Below, one piece after another: positions 44,510 through 54,292 of a stretch of DNA of 64,000 nucleotides. A model generated the notes under the pieces. That model was not told the DNA's origin. It made no database searches and saw nothing but the letters and a program-made list of their open reading frames with translations. Each line of letters begins with the position of its first letter. Within the stretch, counting starts at the first letter, position 1. Source of the stretch: CAZMNY01 sp964567745 (lineage in GTDB: Bacteria; Planctomycetota; Planctomycetia; Pirellulales; Pirellulaceae); NCBI GenBank assembly GCA_964567745.1, contig CAZMNY010000007.1:201836-265835 (forward strand), written 5' to 3'. Made by a program: the position numbers and the translations under genes.

Positions 44510-47500
44510 TCACCCGCGTTTTCTCGATTTAAGAGTCTCGACGATCGTTTCGAGATTCGCCTTGGCGGCTTGGTTGAAGGGATCGATAATCAGCACGCGT
44601 CTGAAGTGTTTTTCCGCGGCGTCTAAGTCTCCTGCCCTGGCAAGCATGAATCCCAATTGCAGATGGGCTCGCACAAGGCTGTCGTCGATTCGCAAGGCCT
44701 CGGTGAGTTCCGCAATGGCTCGATCATTCTCGTGTTGTTTGCGATAGGCTGCTGCAAGTTCGAGGCGCGCGTTCGCGTCATCTGGATTTGCATCGACGCG
44801 TTGTCCAAATTGTCGAACTTGCTCGGCCCAGGCGGCCACATTGGCGGTTGCCAATTTCCGGTTTCGCAATGCGATCTCTGACTTGGGATCAATCGCGAGT
44901 GCGGCTTTCGAGAAGATCAACGAGTCTTTCGGAAAACCTTGCGTCAAGAAGTGGGCGGCGAGCGTGACGAGTAGGTCGTGAGTTTCAGGCCGTCGAAACC
45001 AACGGCCGGAGAAGGAGACGCCCAAGTCGGCGAGATCTGGCTGCGCGTCGCTGAGTCGTTTTTGGTCGGCGATCAACTGAGCAGGATGGATCGGGCCCTT
45101 GTAGATCGCAGCCAGCTTGCCGTCGGCCGTTATCAAGAAGCTAGTCGGCATCCCCGACAGCGTTGTCGGCTCGACGAATGGGAGTTGCGCGATTTGAAGT
45201 TTGTCCAGCAAGTCGACTGAGACGCGACCCGATTCGAAGGGGAAACCAACCCGTTTCAAGAAGCTCTGGGCGTCCGCTATCTCGGCAGCTTTGTTGTCTT
45301 GTACTCCATCGACCGTCAGGGCGAGAAAATCAACTCCCGCAGCCCGAATGGCCTCGGCGGATTCGGACATCTCTTTTAGCTCGACCAGGCAGGGCTGGCA
45401 CCAGCTCGCCCAAACGTTAATCAACAACGGACGGCTGCGCGGAAACTCGAGTTGTTGAGGCTTGTCGTCCCATGTTCGATAGTGCAGCTTGGGCAATGGC
45501 GTTGCCCCAACCATGCCAATTCGAACGCGATCCTCCGCCGTTTTCGGCGGCTCCGGCGGGCTCGGCTTCAACACCAGCTGTGGTAGCTTTGCCGCAAACG
45601 GTCGAGCCGTTTCGTCGCCCTCGCTGAGCAGATAGAACGCGTCAGCATTGACGCCTTTCAGCTCTTGCTGAGTTCCGTTGGGCCAACGCACGACGAGCTT
45701 CTTGACCTCGTTGTTGTCCCCCAATCCAAAGTGCAACCACTTGCTCGATTGCGTTGCGAACCCGTTTCCGGCAGAAACCGATTTGATTTGTGTGGGCGAG
45801 TTCGCGTCGTCCAAGTAAAGTTCGACTCGCGCTCCGATCGCGTCGCGGTGCGATTCGCTCCCTTCTAATCGCAGGGCGATAAAGTGTTGCCTCGAACCAA
45901 CGTTGTTTCGCATGAATCGAATGCGTGGACGAGTTCGATTGAGTAGCCAGATGTCGACGTCCCCGTCAAAGTCCCAGTCGGTCAGCGCCACGCAGCGAGC
46001 GTCGTCCGGGAAACTGATGCCAGCGACGTCCGATACGTCCGCGAATTGCTCGCCGCCCATGTTGAGAAAGCAGCAATTGCGTTCGCGGCCGCTCAGCGAC
46101 CGACCCGACCGCAGCATACGAGCCAGCACCTTAAATGGCTCGCCGTATGCGTCGACTTCCGCTTTTCCCGCCGAACTGTCATCGGGTGAATGCGACACGA
46201 CCTGTCGCCAATAGAAACTTCACAAATCATGGGTGTCTTTGTGGGTGACGAATCCGTTGGCGACGATTAAGTCCTCCCATCCGTCATTGTTGATATCGAC
46301 AAAGGGAGCTCCCCAAGCCCAACGTCCACGGGCGACCGACGCCTGCAGGCTCACGTCTCGAAACTTTCCGTTGCCCTGATTCTGATAGAGCGTGTTGCCC
46401 TTGGACATTCGCCGATACAACGCTCTCAAGGCCGGCGCCGTCTCGGACTTGAATTGGTCTTGTTCGGTAATTCGGCTTCCGGCAGTGGAAAACATGTTGC
46501 TGACATACAAGTCCATCAGGCCGTCGCGATTGAAGTCGCCCCATGCCGCCGACATGCCCGAGCCGACATCCTCAACGCCCGCTTCCGCTGCGACATTGCG
46601 AAACTTGCCGTCGGTGTTTTGATAGAGGCAGTTTCGACCGAAGTCATTCGCCACATAGAGATCGGGATCGCCGTCGTTGTCGTAGTCTTCCCACGTCGCC
46701 GCTAAACTCCAGCGGTTATTGTTTGCGTTCATCCCGCTGGCCTCGGTGACGTCTTCAAATTTCCAGTCGCCAAGGTTCTTTAACAGGCGGTTCGATCCGC
46801 CATTGGTCGCATCGAAATACGGGATCGGTATCGGGAACTCCTCCGCTCCATACGCTTCTTTGGCATACGAGCAGACATAGATGTCGAGAAGCCCATCGCC
46901 GTCAAAGTCGGCGGCCGACATCGCATGCGGGCTGTCCGCTGAGAGGCTTTTCGCTCTCAAAGTGAACTTGGCGGCGCCGTCGTTGGACATCAGCAGCACC
47001 GCGCCGTTTACCGCGACGACAAGGTCTTGATCGCCGTCGTTATCGAGGTCGACGATTAGAGCGCTGCGAGTGTTATCGAGCCAATCGACGCCGGCGTCGC
47101 GCGAAACATCTTTCAATCCGCCGTCAGGTTGGCGAATGAACAGGCGGTTGGGGAGGCCTCCCGGTTCACAGACGTAAATGTCGTCGAGGAAGTCGCCGTT
47201 GACGTCGCCCAGCGAGATTCCGTTGTCAGCCCAAAAGGTACGACCGAAGACCTTTGGCGTTCGAGCGTACCATTCGTCGTATCCTGGAGAGAGTTGATCG
47301 ATGTATTCACTGCCGCCTGAGAAAACGGAGCCGGTGCATTCTGTATAGAACGACAGGGCCGCGTCGCGGTTGCGAACCTCTTCATACGTCAACAACTTAG
47401 CCGCTAACATCTTCTTGGCGTCAGCGGACCAATGGCATTCAACATCCAGTTGGACTTGCAGATGCTCGCCATTCGCGACGCCGCTCGCCTGAAGTCGAAG

Positions 47501-48151
47501 GCGGCTTGAAAACTCCTTGTTCGCCTTGAGGCGGGCACCGAGCACCTTAACTTCGTAACGAGGCAATTCGGCTCCGCGAAACGGCTCCGAGAACTTGCCG
47601 AACGCGTCGATCCATTCTTGACGATTCAATTCACGTTGTTCGCTCGAATCGTCTGCGGCCCAGCGGTGCACCGACAGGCCGTCCGAGTCGTACGACTGAT
47701 TCAAGTTGGCGGGACGCAGGCCATGGCCTCGAAACGAATCGGCCAACAATTGGCGCGACGGCGAGAGGCGTTCTGCGGGCGGCGTCGAGTCGTCAGCTTT
47801 GAACATCAAGCTGGCCAGCTTCTTAAACTGCTTGGACGCGTTCTGACTTTGGACTTCACTCTCCCAGCCGTCCTTGCTCGGGTCGTCCTCAAGCGTGGCG
47901 ACAGGCGGTTTCGGCGGAGTCGTAGGGGTGTCAATTTCCGGGTCAGAAACCGGCAAGAGTTGGGCGATTGCGAATGTGAGACCGACGCCGATGACGATGG
48001 CGAGCGGAACGAGAATCGCCAATCGCATCGTGGCGTTCGAAGCCGATTCTCTTGATTCGTCCGCGGCGTCCGAGCGTCGCGCAGTGGTCGTGGTCGGCCG
48101 CTTCGAGCCCGACGACGTCTTCGGTTTACGTTTCTTCTTGCGTGACGCCAT
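44510..48151 (-). CDS. FG-GAP/UnbV/thioredoxin/TPR protein, probable selenoprotein
   Basis: One long frame holds two open halves joined by a single in-frame UGA at 46220-46222 (residue 644). It starts at ATG 48151 (MASRKKKRK), giving about 1213 residues. Residues 1-60 carry a basic stretch and a membrane helix (LAILVPLAIVIGVGLTFAI). About 270-640 are FG-GAP/VCBS repeats (DVNGDFLDDIYV, DFDGDGLLDIYV, DYDNDGDPDLYV, DINNDGWEDLIV). Next comes THDL-U-SFYWRQVVSHSP at the UGA, another FG-GAP unit (about 725-735), an UnbV/ASPIC domain (about 756-831), a thioredoxin fold with WCQPC (918-921) and C-terminal TPRs. The likely exported location fits a redox role. Read as two genes, the second would begin only at GTG 46198, inside the hairpin and with no ribosome site. 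Confidence 0.8.
46192..46222 (-). promoter_or_regulatory. SECIS-like hairpin after in-frame UGA
   Basis: Reading the minus strand, UGA (46222-46220) is followed by 11 nt and then GCGACA-GGUCG-UGUCGC (46208-46192). This is a perfect 6-bp stem with a 5-nt loop beginning GGU. The E. coli fdhF SECIS similarly has a GGUC apical loop 18 nt after its UGA; here the loop begins after 17 nt. The lower stem is not obvious, which is common in bacteria. It overlaps codons for RQVVSH. Confidence 0.72.
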
Positions 48152-48615
48152 GGGGCTTTGGCTCGTGGGTATCAACCGTCAACGAATATGCACTCCTAAT
48201 ATGCACTGCGCGGGCGAGTTGGACGAGGGCCAGAACGAGCCGGTGTTGGTGTTTTGGTCGTCGATTTAGGAATGCCGCTCACAGCGACCGGCCCGCACGG
48301 GAGGTCGGCGATTTCGCAGCCAGCTGAAACGGATTTGCCTGATGCCGAATCCAGGTGCGGACTAATTGCCGTATCTTGCCTTTTCGTTCTCACCCTATCG
48401 CTTTGCAGCATAAGTACTTACAGAAATCCGATCAAGTTGAAGCAAGATTGAACAGATCGGCTGTCTTTGATACGATAATGAACGATAGGCGAGCGGACTT
48501 GCGTCGATAGCGCCAAACGACTTCGTTCGGTTGTTCATCGCGCAATGACCGGTTTGCCATTGTTGCGACATTGCGGTTGTTGGCTTTCAGTGGTGACAAC
48601 GCGAGGAGCGAACGG
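48152..48615. other. Divergent promoter region, 460 bp
   Basis: This separates the probable selenoprotein gene (minus) from the DUF1501 gene (plus). A small plus-strand frame (48254-48451) exists but has unlikely composition. Sequence from about 48390 to 48500 is AT-rich. GAGGAG at 48603 is the ribosome site for the next gene. I see no RNA gene. Confidence 0.5.
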
Positions 48616-49980
48616 ATGTTGACCATAATGGGTAGGTTGAATCGCAAGCAAGCGTTTTGCGATGGCTATTCGCGGCGGGATTTCTTGCAGATTGGCGGGA
48701 TGGCCACAGTGGCGGGATCGCTCTCTCTGCCCAGCCTGCTTCGCGCGGAAGCTGCCAGCGGCGTCGGTGGTTCGCACAAAGCGGTGATCAACATCTTTCT
48801 CCCCGGCGGTCCTTCGCATCAGGACATGTGGGACTTGAAGATGGACGCGCCAAGCGAGATTCGCGGCGAGTTCCAGCCGATCAAGACCAAGGTGCCTGGC
48901 ATCGAAATCTGCGAGTTGTTCCCCAAGATAGCCGCCACCATGGATCGTTTTGTTCCGATTCGTTCGATGGTCGGCGCGACGGGTTCGCATCACGCCTTTC
49001 AATGCATGACAGGATTCAGCGACCGAAACCAACCCGCGGGCGGATGGCCGTCGATGGGAGCTTGGGTTTCGAAGATGCGCGGCCCGGTTGAGCCGAGTAT
49101 TCCTCCTCACCTGAGCCTGTTCTACAAGACGGGCCACAATCCATGGGGCGATCCTGGCAGCGGCGGTTTCCTCGGCCTCGCCCATTCTCCGTTCCGCTTG
49201 GTGGCCGACAAGGGAACCGGCAAGACCGACAACATGGTGTTGAAGGACATCACGTTGGACCGTTTGCAGGATCGCGAGTCTCTTCGCACTTCGTTGGACA
49301 ATCTCAAACGCGAGGTCGATTCGACCGGTGTGATGGATGGTCTCGATGCGTTTACGCAGCAAGCGGTCGGAATCTTGTCGTCGTCGAATCTGGCGGCGGC
49401 GATGGACCTATCGAAGGAAGACCCCAAGACGGTCGAGCGATATGGCAAGGGTGATCCAAAGCATCGCGCCGACGGAGCTCCCAAGGTGACCGAGAACTTC
49501 CTGGTTGCTCGTCGACTAATCGAAGCTGGCGCCCGCGTTGTATCGTTGAATTTCAGCCGCTGGGATTGGCATGGCGGCAACTTCAAACGCGGCCGTGAAG
49601 ACATGCCGATGCTCGATCAAGCCACGGCGGCTCTGGTCGACGATCTCTACGAACGCGGACTCGACCGAGATGTATCGGTTGTCGTATGGGGCGAGTTCGG
49701 GCGGACGCCGAAGATCAACAAGAATGGTGGGCGAGATCACTGGCCCCGCGTCTCCTGTGCATTGATGGCGGGCGGCGGAATGCGCACCGGCCAAGTCATA
49801 GGCTCGACGAACCGGCTTGGTGAATACGCAAAAGACAGACCCGTCCAGTTCGGCGAAGTCCTGGCAACGCTCTATCACAATCTGGGCGTGGACCTCAACA
49901 GCACGCGCTCGTTCGATCTGCGCGGCCGGCCGCAATACGCTGTCGATCCGAATCTGAAGGCGCTCTCCGAGTTGACCTAG
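48616..49980 (+). CDS. DUF1501 protein with Tat signal
   Basis: ATG 48616 has GAGGAG seven bases ahead. The N-terminus carries [20 protein letters not shown], a twin-arginine signal, so it is exported folded. Downstream motifs are [31 protein letters not shown] and [20 protein letters not shown] with [16 protein letters not shown], which match the DUF1501 alkaline-phosphatase/sulfatase-like fold. In planctomycetes these genes are often beside DUF1553/DUF1549 cytochrome genes; here none is adjacent. The enzymatic activity is not established. Confidence 0.9.
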   Translation: MLTIMGRLNRKQAFCDGYSRRDFLQIGGMATVAGSLSLPSLLRAEAASGVGGSHKAVINIFLPGGPSHQDMWDLKMDAPSEIRGEFQPIKTKVPGIEICELFPKIAATMDRFVPIRSMVGATGSHHAFQCMTGFSDRNQPAGGWPSMGAWVSKMRGPVEPSIPPHLSLFYKTGHNPWGDPGSGGFLGLAHSPFRLVADKGTGKTDNMVLKDITLDRLQDRESLRTSLDNLKREVDSTGVMDGLDAFTQQAVGILSSSNLAAAMDLSKEDPKTVERYGKGDPKHRADGAPKVTENFLVARRLIEAGARVVSLNFSRWDWHGGNFKRGREDMPMLDQATAALVDDLYERGLDRDVSVVVWGEFGRTPKINKNGGRDHWPRVSCALMAGGGMRTGQVIGSTNRLGEYAKDRPVQFGEVLATLYHNLGVDLNSTRSFDLRGRPQYAVDPNLKALSELT

Positions 49981-49993
49981 AACGTGAATCCGT

Positions 49994-50037
49994 AATGCGG
50001 CGCTCCCATTCCGCATAGAGAGAGGGAGCGGTGCATT
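49994..50037. other. Strong hairpin with an alternative inner pairing
   Basis: AATGC/GCATT and CGCTCCC/GGGAGCG form a 12-bp stem (49994-50007 with 50024-50037) with a 2x2 internal loop. A competing stem ATGCGG (49995-50000) with CCGCAT (50011-50016) is also perfect, and the two overlap. It lies 14 bp behind the DUF1501 stop. Without a T run, it may act as an RNA-stabilising or Rho-assisted terminator structure. Confidence 0.6.
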
Positions 50038-50188
50038 GGCTCGATGTCGCGTCGTCAGATTCTCTTTCCGGCATGAGCTGCGGGCTCATAATGGCTGCCA
50101 TTCTTCGCGTCCCCGCGTGTCACGGGACGCGAAACTCGTTAGATTGTTCTTGCGAAACCAATGAGCCAACACCAAACGAGGATTGAAC

Positions 50189-51094
50189 ATGCGCATTCTG
50201 GCCACCGCCGCCTGGACTCTCGGGCTGATTTGCTTGCTCGTTACGCCGACTCTATCAGCAGAGCCGGCCGAGAAGTCGACTAAGACGCTCAAGGCCTTGA
50301 TCGTAGAAGGCCAGAATAACCATCGAGTCTGGCCCAAGACGACTCAGATGATGAAATCGTACTTGGAGGAAACGGGCCTGTTCCAAGTCGATGTGGCGAC
50401 GACCAAACCGGGCGGAAAAGACGATAAATTTGAGCCCGAGTTTTCCAAATACGACGTGGTGGTTTCCAACTACAACGGGGTGCCTTGGCCCGAAGGGACT
50501 CAAAAGGCATTCGAAGATTATATGCAGGGCGGCGGCGGTTTCGTCGTTGTTCACGCAGCCAACAACTCCTTTCCCAAATGGAAAGCCTACAACGAAATGA
50601 TCGGGCTTGGCGGATGGAATCGGCGCGATGAGCGTTCGGGCCCATACGTCTACTATGACGGAAACAACAAGCTGGTCCGCGACAAGTCGAAAGGCAAGGG
50701 TGGACACCATGGCAGCCAACATGACTTTGTGGTCGTTGTTCGCGACGCGACACATCCGGTCACGAAAGGCATGCCAAACTCGTGGCTGCATGTGAAGGAT
50801 GAGTTGTATGACATGCTGCGTGGCCCCGCAAAGAACATGAAGGTCTTGGCGACCGCCTATGCGGATAAATCAAAAGGCGGCAGCGGTCGACACGAGCCAA
50901 TGATTTTCAGTTTGTCCTACGGCAAAGGGCGCGTCTTTCACACGCCGATGGGGCATGGACTCGATTCGCAATCCTGCGTCGGCTTTATCGTCACTTTGCA
51001 ACGAGGCGCTGAGTGGGCCGCCACCGGAAAAGTCACTCAGGATTTTCCTGGCGATTTTCCTGGCGTCGAGAAGACGAGCCGGCGCGACAAGTAA
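50189..51094 (+). CDS. Secreted ThuA-like protein
   Basis: ATG 50189 follows an AGGA ribosome site. A signal peptide (TAAWTLGLICLLVTPTLSAE) precedes a ThuA-like domain: KALIVEGQNNHRVWP, YDVVVSNYNGVPWPEGT, GGGGFVVVHAANNSFP, GGHHGSQHDFVVVVRD, VKDELYDMLRGP and GKGRVFHTPMGHG. This is the trehalose-utilisation/glutamine-amidotransferase-like fold without a clear nucleophile Cys. The domain resembles the N-terminal half of the protein at 25471. A role in sugar breakdown is likely but not proven. Confidence 0.88.
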   Translation: MRILATAAWTLGLICLLVTPTLSAEPAEKSTKTLKALIVEGQNNHRVWPKTTQMMKSYLEETGLFQVDVATTKPGGKDDKFEPEFSKYDVVVSNYNGVPWPEGTQKAFEDYMQGGGGFVVVHAANNSFPKWKAYNEMIGLGGWNRRDERSGPYVYYDGNNKLVRDKSKGKGGHHGSQHDFVVVVRDATHPVTKGMPNSWLHVKDELYDMLRGPAKNMKVLATAYADKSKGGSGRHEPMIFSLSYGKGRVFHTPMGHGLDSQSCVGFIVTLQRGAEWAATGKVTQDFPGDFPGVEKTSRRDK

Positions 51095-51157
51095 CTGTAC
51101 GTCACTTGCTCGCTTCTTTTGCGCCTCTCATTATTCGATCCTTGCAGACGCGATTCT

Positions 51158-52171
51158 ATGCAATCACGCATTTTGGGCATTCACGGGCATTTGCCCGAGC
51201 GAATTGAATCGAATGATGACTTGGCGGCTGCCAATCCGGATTGGGACATGGAGCGAATCGCCGGACTTACCGGCATCGTTTCGCGGCACATCGCTGCAGA
51301 AGACGAGACGGCTGCAGACCTCGGGTTTCACGCCGCCAAAGGGCTGCTTGAGCGACAGCTGACGCCGATCGATCAGATCGATTATCTGATTGTCAGCAAT
51401 CAAACTCCCGACCACCTGTTGCCGTCGGATGCATGCCTGTTGCAGGACCGTCTTGGACTGGGCAACCATATCGGCGCCGTCGACATTCGCTTGGGTTGCA
51501 ACGGTTTCGTCTGCGGATTGCAGATGGCGAACGCGTTGGTTGAGTCGTCGGCTGCGCGGAATGTGTTGTTGATCACCGCGGAAACTTATTCGAAGTTGAT
51601 TCATCCCAAGGATCGCACCTCGCGCGGGCTATTCGGCGACGGTGCGGCCGCCGCCCTAATCGGGGCATCCAATGGAGTTGGCTCGATAGGTTCGTTTGTC
51701 ACCGGCACCGATGGCAGCGGCGGGAAGAGTTTGTCGCTGCCGAGTGGCGGTTTTCGACTGCCGCGCAGTGAGGCGACCGCGGTGGAAGTCACCGATGACC
51801 ACGGAAGCGTGCGCAGCCAAGACCATCTGCAAATGGACGGTCAGTCGATGTTCATGCTGGCGCTGGACAACGTCCCCAAGGCGATTGCAAAGCTGCTGAA
51901 GACTGCTGAGATTACTGTCGACGACGTCGATTGGTGGGTCTTCCATCAGGCCAATCGATTCATGCTCGAGAATCTGGCCAAATGCAGTCAAATCGATGAA
52001 GCGAAAATGGTCTTTCACTTGGAAACGTTGGGCAACACAGTTTCTTCATCCATCCCATTGGCAATCAACCGCTACGTCGAATCGGGAAGAATCGAGAGCG
52101 GACAGCGGCTCGTGCTCATCGGGTTTGGCGTCGGATTTTCTTGGACTGCTTGCGAACTGATTTGGGGATAG
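51158..52171 (+). CDS. FabH-like beta-ketoacyl-ACP synthase III
   Basis: The start is ATG 51158 (MQSRILGIHGHLPERI). Key residues are present: Cys114 in RLGCNGFVCGL, His263 in WWVFHQANRFM and Asn293 in LGNTVSSSIPLA. Other family blocks are LIVSNQTPDHLLPSDA, TSRGLFGDGAAAALIG and GQRLVLIGFGVGFSW. So unlike the ketosynthase at 39686, this one should be active. It starts fatty-acid or secondary-metabolite chains by condensing an acyl-CoA with malonyl-ACP. It is not within a fab gene cluster. The product pathway is uncertain, and it could be a HMG-CoA-synthase-like or chalcone-like starter enzyme. Confidence 0.9.
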   Translation: MQSRILGIHGHLPERIESNDDLAAANPDWDMERIAGLTGIVSRHIAAEDETAADLGFHAAKGLLERQLTPIDQIDYLIVSNQTPDHLLPSDACLLQDRLGLGNHIGAVDIRLGCNGFVCGLQMANALVESSAARNVLLITAETYSKLIHPKDRTSRGLFGDGAAAALIGASNGVGSIGSFVTGTDGSGGKSLSLPSGGFRLPRSEATAVEVTDDHGSVRSQDHLQMDGQSMFMLALDNVPKAIAKLLKTAEITVDDVDWWVFHQANRFMLENLAKCSQIDEAKMVFHLETLGNTVSSSIPLAINRYVESGRIESGQRLVLIGFGVGFSWTACELIWG

Positions 52172-52268
52172 CGGCGCGGTCGGACGAGCCACGAAAGAGC
52201 AAAAACGCAAAAAACGCACGAAGAAAAAGCGACGTCGCGTTGAAATGCCTTAGAGCTGAATTGGTCTT

Positions 52269-53813
52269 TCAGCGACTGGTCGCGACGGTTCCTTTGATCG
52301 AAACGCCGCCGAAACGGCCGAAGACGCCGTTGCCCCATCGAACGTTTTTTATCGGCTTGGCTCCCTCGAATCGCTTGGCCAGTGAAGCGGGCAATATGGT
52401 GGCGGCGAATCGTCGTCCGTCCTGAAGAATCGCCATCTCGTTACCGCCGAGTTTGAATTCGATGGTCGTCGGACCGTCGGTCCACTTCGTCGGCGCGGCA
52501 AGGTGGCCGGGCGACGCGAGGCGATAAACTTTGCCGTACGACTTCCATTTGTCCGGTGCCAGGAACTTAAACTTGGCGGCGTCAAATTCGAATGGCGATT
52601 TGGCTGATGTCGACACGAACAAATTCGGCCCGTTGGAAACTAGACTGGTGACTCGTTGTCCCCATAGATTACCGACCGCGTTGCCGGCGTTTTCGATGTC
52701 GTAGGGGTGCACGATCTTTTTGGACAACGCCGGATGATCAAACATGCGTTGAACGAAAGACCATTCGCGGCGGTCCGGGCTGTAGCGCCACAACTCGCCC
52801 CATGGCCAAACCCCGACAAGCAATTCGCCTCCATAGATCGCCGTTGTCTGCGCCTCGCGAGCGCTGCCGGAGACGCCGGGAAGCACAGGAGGCCAACCCT
52901 TTAGGTCGGTTATCTTCTCGCCGTCGAACTCGAAGACGCGGCCGGTTGGGTATTGCCCCATCAACAGCCGGTCGTGGAAAGCGAGTGTTGAATACAGCTG
53001 GTAGCTTCGGCCAAGCTCAGGCTCGAGGATCTTTCGCCACTGGCTCTCTTCAAAAATGTAGAATCCGCCGATGTTCGATCCCGTGACGATCTGCTTCCCC
53101 AACTGGCCCCAAGCAAATGTTGTCTCGCCAACGACAGGCAGACGCATGGTCACCGCGGAGGCCAGGTCGACTGTCGGTTGTTCCGGAGTCCAGGGGCAAG
53201 CGTAAAGCCGGCTGAATCCATCTTCTTCATTCTCAAATGGACGATAGCCGCGATCGCCTCGGTTGACGTGGTAGAAGCAAAGGTGGCCGTTGGCGTAGAA
53301 GAATAGTTGGTAACTTCCAATGGACGGCGGATCGAGGATCGCCTTTCCGTCAAACGCAACTCGACTGTCGCCAAACGCAAGCGTGCCGTTTCCGACTCGC
53401 ATCGTTTCATGCGTGCCGCCGGAGCCAGCGACATTGCGCCATGCGCCGGTCGTCTCCCGCCAGGTCTTAAGTCCGCCGTATGTCGAATAGACGGTTCCGT
53501 CACGCCCAAACAGGTAGGCACCGCAAAGCTGACTTGGTCGTGGCAGCTCCTCGGCTGTAAATTGGCGTTTGCCGTTCACGGGCCGAATGAAAAACTGAAC
53601 GGCATGGCGATCGGCCCGATACCGCGTGTTGTAAGCGTTCTGAAAACCGGCGCCCAAAACGAGTGAGCCGTCAGCGCTGACAGCCTCGAACAACGAGCCG
53701 AAACTTTGTCCGCGATCGGCGCCGCGATCGACGTCGATCTTGATCTTGACTGTCTCCGCTCCGTACGCCGGCAGCGCAGCACAGAAGACGGCAATGGCAA
53801 ACACGTTTCTCAT
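52269..53813 (-). CDS. Secreted propeller-like hypothetical protein
   Basis: The 514-residue protein has a signal peptide (MRNVFAIAVFCAALPAYGAE). The rest is beta-rich, with repeated GxxY/W and loop-like elements (YLFGRDGTVYSTYGGLKTWR, GSNIGGFYIFEESQWRKIL, RLLMGQYPTGRVFEFDGE). This pattern suggests a beta-propeller. There are no catalytic motifs. The start is ATG 53813. It is convergent with the FabH-like gene. Function unknown. Confidence 0.8.
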   Translation of the reverse strand: MRNVFAIAVFCAALPAYGAETVKIKIDVDRGADRGQSFGSLFEAVSADGSLVLGAGFQNAYNTRYRADRHAVQFFIRPVNGKRQFTAEELPRPSQLCGAYLFGRDGTVYSTYGGLKTWRETTGAWRNVAGSGGTHETMRVGNGTLAFGDSRVAFDGKAILDPPSIGSYQLFFYANGHLCFYHVNRGDRGYRPFENEEDGFSRLYACPWTPEQPTVDLASAVTMRLPVVGETTFAWGQLGKQIVTGSNIGGFYIFEESQWRKILEPELGRSYQLYSTLAFHDRLLMGQYPTGRVFEFDGEKITDLKGWPPVLPGVSGSAREAQTTAIYGGELLVGVWPWGELWRYSPDRREWSFVQRMFDHPALSKKIVHPYDIENAGNAVGNLWGQRVTSLVSNGPNLFVSTSAKSPFEFDAAKFKFLAPDKWKSYGKVYRLASPGHLAAPTKWTDGPTTIEFKLGGNEMAILQDGRRFAATILPASLAKRFEGAKPIKNVRWGNGVFGRFGGVSIKGTVATSR

Positions 53814-54292
53814 TTGTCACCAACGAGCAAAGGGGGAAGGCGGAGTCGAGCGGGCGCTTGTCATTCGCGCCGAATCGCTGCGATCAAGCGTGGCGCAGGA
53901 ATGCACATGGTTCAAACATAGACGAATCGCTTGGCGAAGCAATTTTGGCGACGAATCGCCCTGGGAGGGATTCACGGTCCGTGCACTTGTCATTTGAGGA
54001 GCATCGGACTGATTTCGGGCATCGACCTCCGCCGATTTCTTTTCGCAATCGATACATGTCGAACTAAAGGACGCTTGTTTCGAGCCAATTCGCGACAGTA
54101 TGTAAGAAGCCTTTGTTAAGCGATTCCGCAGATGCTCTAATGCGCCCAGCTTTCCTCGTTTGGCGTTTTCACCAGCGAGATTCTTTGTGAATAGCGTTTT
54201 TTCGGCAATTCGTGGTTTGGGTCTGGATTTCGCGGGGCGACAAGTCGATCCAACAGCAGTGAAATTGGCGAATGGATGGCCAGGAAAACCGG
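53814..54292. other. Intergenic region, about 480 bp
   Basis: This lies between divergent genes. A minus-strand frame exists across it but has a shuffled composition. I see no RNA gene. Two stretches share ACTTGTCATT-like sequence (near 53857 and 53983), too weak to call a repeat. Confidence 0.5.

Noticed and set aside
44510..48151. Two separate genes, an FG-GAP gene and an UnbV/thioredoxin gene, or a nonsense pseudogene
   Set aside because: The frame is unbroken apart from one UGA, the second half has no ribosome site or plausible start, the residues on both sides read as family sequence, and a SECIS-like hairpin follows.
48254..48451. A small plus-strand frame of 65 residues upstream of the DUF1501 gene
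   Set aside because: No ribosome site at a good distance and no recognisable features; the true start of the downstream gene has a strong site of its own.
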